Positions 6,368-8,177 of a stretch of DNA of 8,177 nucleotides are shown here, one piece after another. The stretch is from Armatimonadota bacterium (GTDB taxonomy: Bacteria > Armatimonadota > Fervidibacteria > Fervidibacterales > Fervidibacteraceae), in contig JANZZQ010000050.1 in NCBI GenBank assembly GCA_026419315.1, positions 1-8,177 on the forward strand. Reading direction: 5' to 3'. A model generated the notes under the pieces. It did not search any database, had not been told where the DNA came from, and saw only the letters and a list, made by a program, of their open reading frames with translations. Positions within the stretch are counted from its first letter, which is position 1; every line of letters begins with the position of its first letter. The position numbers and the translations under genes were made by a program.

Positions 6368-7015
6368 TCACTCGCTTCCTGCGAGCTTTTGCTTCCTCGC
6401 CCTCATCGCCCTTTCAATCTCCAAGCCTACGACGATTGCGGAAGTGTTTAACATCCCAGACATTCTCTGGCACAGCCTCTCCAACTCCTTTGTCACTTCA
6501 TCGTGACTTTGGGGGTGAGAGGCGAGAAATTCATCAACGAACTCGGCAATTTTTCCGGCCCAATCCAGAAGGAACTTCGCTTTCACAAAGTCATATTGTC
6601 GGTGGGGCAAATGAGCATGAGCATGAGCGATTTGATTGGTAAGCCACATCCAATCGCGATGTTCCTTCACCTGTCGGATAGTCGCTTCTGTGACTTGGGC
6701 GGCGAGTTTCTTTTGGTATTCCTGTCTTGCCTTGTACCGCTTCCAGTCATCTTCCGTTGTTCCCGGGATAACGATGACGCTCATCTCCTTTCCTGTCAAT
6801 TCCAGAAGGATCTCGCGAATTAGCGCCGTCATTGTCTGGGTTTCAAGGTAAGAGCGTAAAGGCTCATCCTCTTCGGACAAACCGAGGACTAAAGTTGTTT
6901 CCTCCAAAGTGATCGGAACTGCCGCCTCAACGCTCCTCCAAGCATCAGGAGAAAACGCCATTCGCTTGCGGATGATTGGCTTCATTTGTTGCCAAAGTTC
7001 GGCAGCCAACTGCAT
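6368..7015 (-). CDS. Small protein with DnaA domain I-like N-terminus
   Basis: Hypothetical 215-aa cytoplasmic protein. The ATG at 7015 is chosen because AAAGGGGTGAT (7020-7030) ends in GGGGTG six bases upstream; ATG 7021 and earlier starts overlap the SD. Residues 1-95 resemble the DnaA N-terminal (protein-interaction) domain: an amphipathic start with LW (7-8), W26 in AWRSVEAAVPI, a beta strand TTLVLGL (40-46), LRSYLE (53-58), a helix to about 74, then the strand MSVIVIP (78-84). No AAA+ ATPase or helix-turn-helix DNA-binding part is present, so it is not an initiator. Residues 90-215 are mainly helical with a His cluster (H131, H133, H135, H138) and a basic C-terminus. It follows the RNase E/G gene after a 44-bp gap that contains a stem-loop over its own SD. 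A role in replication, RNA processing or as an adaptor is inference only. Confidence 0.75.
   Translation of the reverse strand: MQLAAELWQQMKPIIRKRMAFSPDAWRSVEAAVPITLEETTLVLGLSEEDEPLRSYLETQTMTALIREILLELTGKEMSVIVIPGTTEDDWKRYKARQEYQKKLAAQVTEATIRQVKEHRDWMWLTNQIAHAHAHLPHRQYDFVKAKFLLDWAGKIAEFVDEFLASHPQSHDEVTKELERLCQRMSGMLNTSAIVVGLEIERAMRARKQKLAGSE
6611..6628. repeat. Perfect hexanucleotide tandem repeat (ATGAGC)x3
   Basis: Three exact ATGAGC units lie inside the DnaA-N-like gene. On the minus strand they encode alternating Ala-His residues (around 130-135). The repeat could vary in copy number by slippage, keeping frame and changing the His cluster length. Confidence 0.6.
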
Positions 7016-7021
7016 ACTCAT

Positions 7022-7039
7022 CACCCCTTTAAAAGGGTG
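7022..7039 (-). promoter_or_regulatory. Stem-loop that covers the Shine-Dalgarno of the DnaA-N-like gene
   Basis: On the minus strand CACCCT (7039-7034) pairs with GGGGTG (7027-7022), giving five Watson-Crick pairs plus one G:T(U), with loop TTTAAA. The 3' arm is the SD core for ATG 7015, so folding would hide the ribosome site. It lies between the RNase E/G stop (7060) and the next start. This suggests translational control or an RNase processing point, but neither is shown by sequence alone. Confidence 0.5.
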
Positions 7040-7059
7040 TTTGCTGCCGAGCCAACTTT

Positions 7060-8177
7060 TCAAGTTCCCCACCGCCAGCTGGCTTCCAAGCGGGCGGGGG
7101 CTTTTATCTCACCCTCGCAGAACCAACGTTTGTCTTCCGTAACCTGAACGGTCACGAAATCCCTGTCATCTCTTTCGCTTTCGCTCAGCCTCACCAATCG
7201 GTTGCCGTGGACAGCGAACACTGGCTCTTCAGGAGGCAAAAGCGCTTTCAAAGAACAAATGAATTCCGCTCCAGCCAAAGAGGGTTGTATCGTTTCCAAC
7301 GGACGCAGCGATAAGGAGAAATGTTCGGGCGGATACGAAGGGTTGACAATCACTACAACGGGGCGACCAATTTGTTTTTCCAGCAACTCCATGCTTTCCT
7401 CTTCCAACACCAACCAGCTTGCCACCTCGGGGTTAGCCATGACAACAATTTCTCCTTCTTCACTGGGTGATAGCGTTGCAGCGAAGGAACGGATTTTCCT
7501 GCGCAGTTCGATGCTCAAAGTGAGGTTCGTCTTCACCCTACCTCGCCCTTGACAATGGGGGCAAGGCTTCGTCATCACGCGCCACAAACTTTCACCTCGC
7601 CTGTGGCGGGTGATTTCAACCAAGCCCAAAGGGGTTAGGTCAACGATTTTTGTCGGTGTCCGATCGCGACGGACATATTGTTCGAACATGCTTAAAAGTT
7701 TGTTCCGGTCGCGAGACCTAAGGACATCGATTAGGTCAACGAGGACGATGCCGCTTAGGTCCCTCAACCTCATCTGCCTGGCTACTTCCTCAATTGCCTC
7801 TTGGTTCGTCTGCATTATTGTTTGCGCGGCGTTTTTGCTGCCTGTGTATTTACCGGTGTTGACGTCAATTATCGTCGCCGCTTCCGTTTCCTCAATGACC
7901 AAGTAACCACCGCTGGGTAGAGGGGTAACCGTCTCGAAAAGTGACCTCAGCTGCGGTTCAACATTGTAGTGCTCAAAGAGGGGTGAACGCCCGCGGTAAA
8001 CCTCTATCCTGTCGGCTAATTCGGGGCGCAACTCTTTCGCGAGGTTCCTCAATTGCTCCGCTTCCTCTTCTCCGTCAACGATTATGCGTTGAGTGTTGGG
8101 AGGGGCAATGTCCCACAACAAATCGGCGAAAATTGATGGGCGGCTGAACAGCAATGAAGGAGCAGGCGCGGTTGCAA
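7060..8177 (-). CDS. Ribonuclease E/G family protein, 5'-truncated by the window edge
   Basis: Endoribonuclease of the Rne/Rng family, which cleaves single-stranded RNA in mRNA decay and rRNA maturation. The frame stays open to the right edge, so the N-terminus (S1 domain) lies outside. The TTG at 8154 is internal to the likely gene. Numbering from that TTG, the RNase H-like and DNase I-like catalytic regions match the family. The two Mg-binding Asp correspond to D97 in IIDVNTGKYTG and D140 in VLVDLIDV (equivalents of E. coli RNase E D303 and D346). The RLRDLSGI segment (129-136) is also typical. The zinc-link CPHC is at 198-201, followed by GRGRV. After it lies a C-terminal region of about 150 residues; there is no long E. 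coli-type disordered scaffold, so this looks like the short RNase G-like or RNase E/G form. It is the first gene of the minus-strand cluster visible here; its promoter is not in the window. Confidence 0.93.
   Translation of the reverse strand, partial: ATAPAPSLLFSRPSIFADLLWDIAPPNTQRIIVDGEEEAEQLRNLAKELRPELADRIEVYRGRSPLFEHYNVEPQLRSLFETVTPLPSGGYLVIEETEAATIIDVNTGKYTGSKNAAQTIMQTNQEAIEEVARQMRLRDLSGIVLVDLIDVLRSRDRNKLLSMFEQYVRRDRTPTKIVDLTPLGLVEITRHRRGESLWRVMTKPCPHCQGRGRVKTNLTLSIELRRKIRSFAATLSPSEEGEIVVMANPEVASWLVLEEESMELLEKQIGRPVVVIVNPSYPPEHFSLSLRPLETIQPSLAGAEFICSLKALLPPEEPVFAVHGNRLVRLSESERDDRDFVTVQVTEDKRWFCEGEIKAPARLEASWRWGT

Noticed and set aside
6371..6385. CTCGC/GCGAG hairpin followed by CTTTT on the plus strand, as a terminator
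   Set aside because: There is no plus-strand gene to terminate, the T-run is short, and it lies within the 3' coding end of the DnaA-N-like gene.

Overview
The window looks like bacterial chromosome of moderate GC with no obvious foreign segment. Several features suggest a deep-branching, possibly thermophilic phylum such as Armatimonadota: an H-X9-DG prepilin-like protein, a Cys-rich 'ICPxCCG' zinc-knuckle protein, a secreted phosphodiester glycosidase with extra beta domains, and TTG starts with strong Shine-Dalgarno (SD) sequences. This placement is inferred from gene style. I see no rRNA, tRNA or CRISPR.

Layout from left to right. (1) The 3' part of a plus-strand HD-GYP-type protein, open to the left edge (2-739). 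(2) A convergent minus-strand type II pseudopilin/H-X9-DG protein (684-1490), whose long C-terminal tail overlaps the HD gene and carries a 10-bp inverted repeat. (3) A divergent intergenic region (1491-1638), then a plus-strand pair: a PflX-like (COG1313-type) radical SAM protein (1639-2592) and, 33 bp later, a secreted NAGPA-domain phosphodiester glycosidase (2626-4836). (4) A 727-bp stretch without a convincing gene (4837-5563) between convergent genes, holding a dense run of small perfect stem-loops; this is the most unexplained part of the window. (5) A minus-strand cluster read right to left: RNase E/G family ribonuclease (7060 to beyond 8177), a small protein with a DnaA domain I-like N-terminus (6368-7015), and a zinc-knuckle protein (5564-6178).

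The minus-strand cluster groups an RNA-processing nuclease with two small, probably nucleic-acid-associated or adaptor-like proteins, so it reads as an information-processing operon. In the plus-strand pair, one gene encodes a cytoplasmic Fe-S enzyme and the other an exported glycan-acting enzyme. They are probably co-transcribed but not obviously in one pathway. No classical defence or mobile system is proven here. The best candidates for something new are the hairpin-rich gap, the stem-loop that covers the SD of the DnaA-N-like gene, and that small protein itself.
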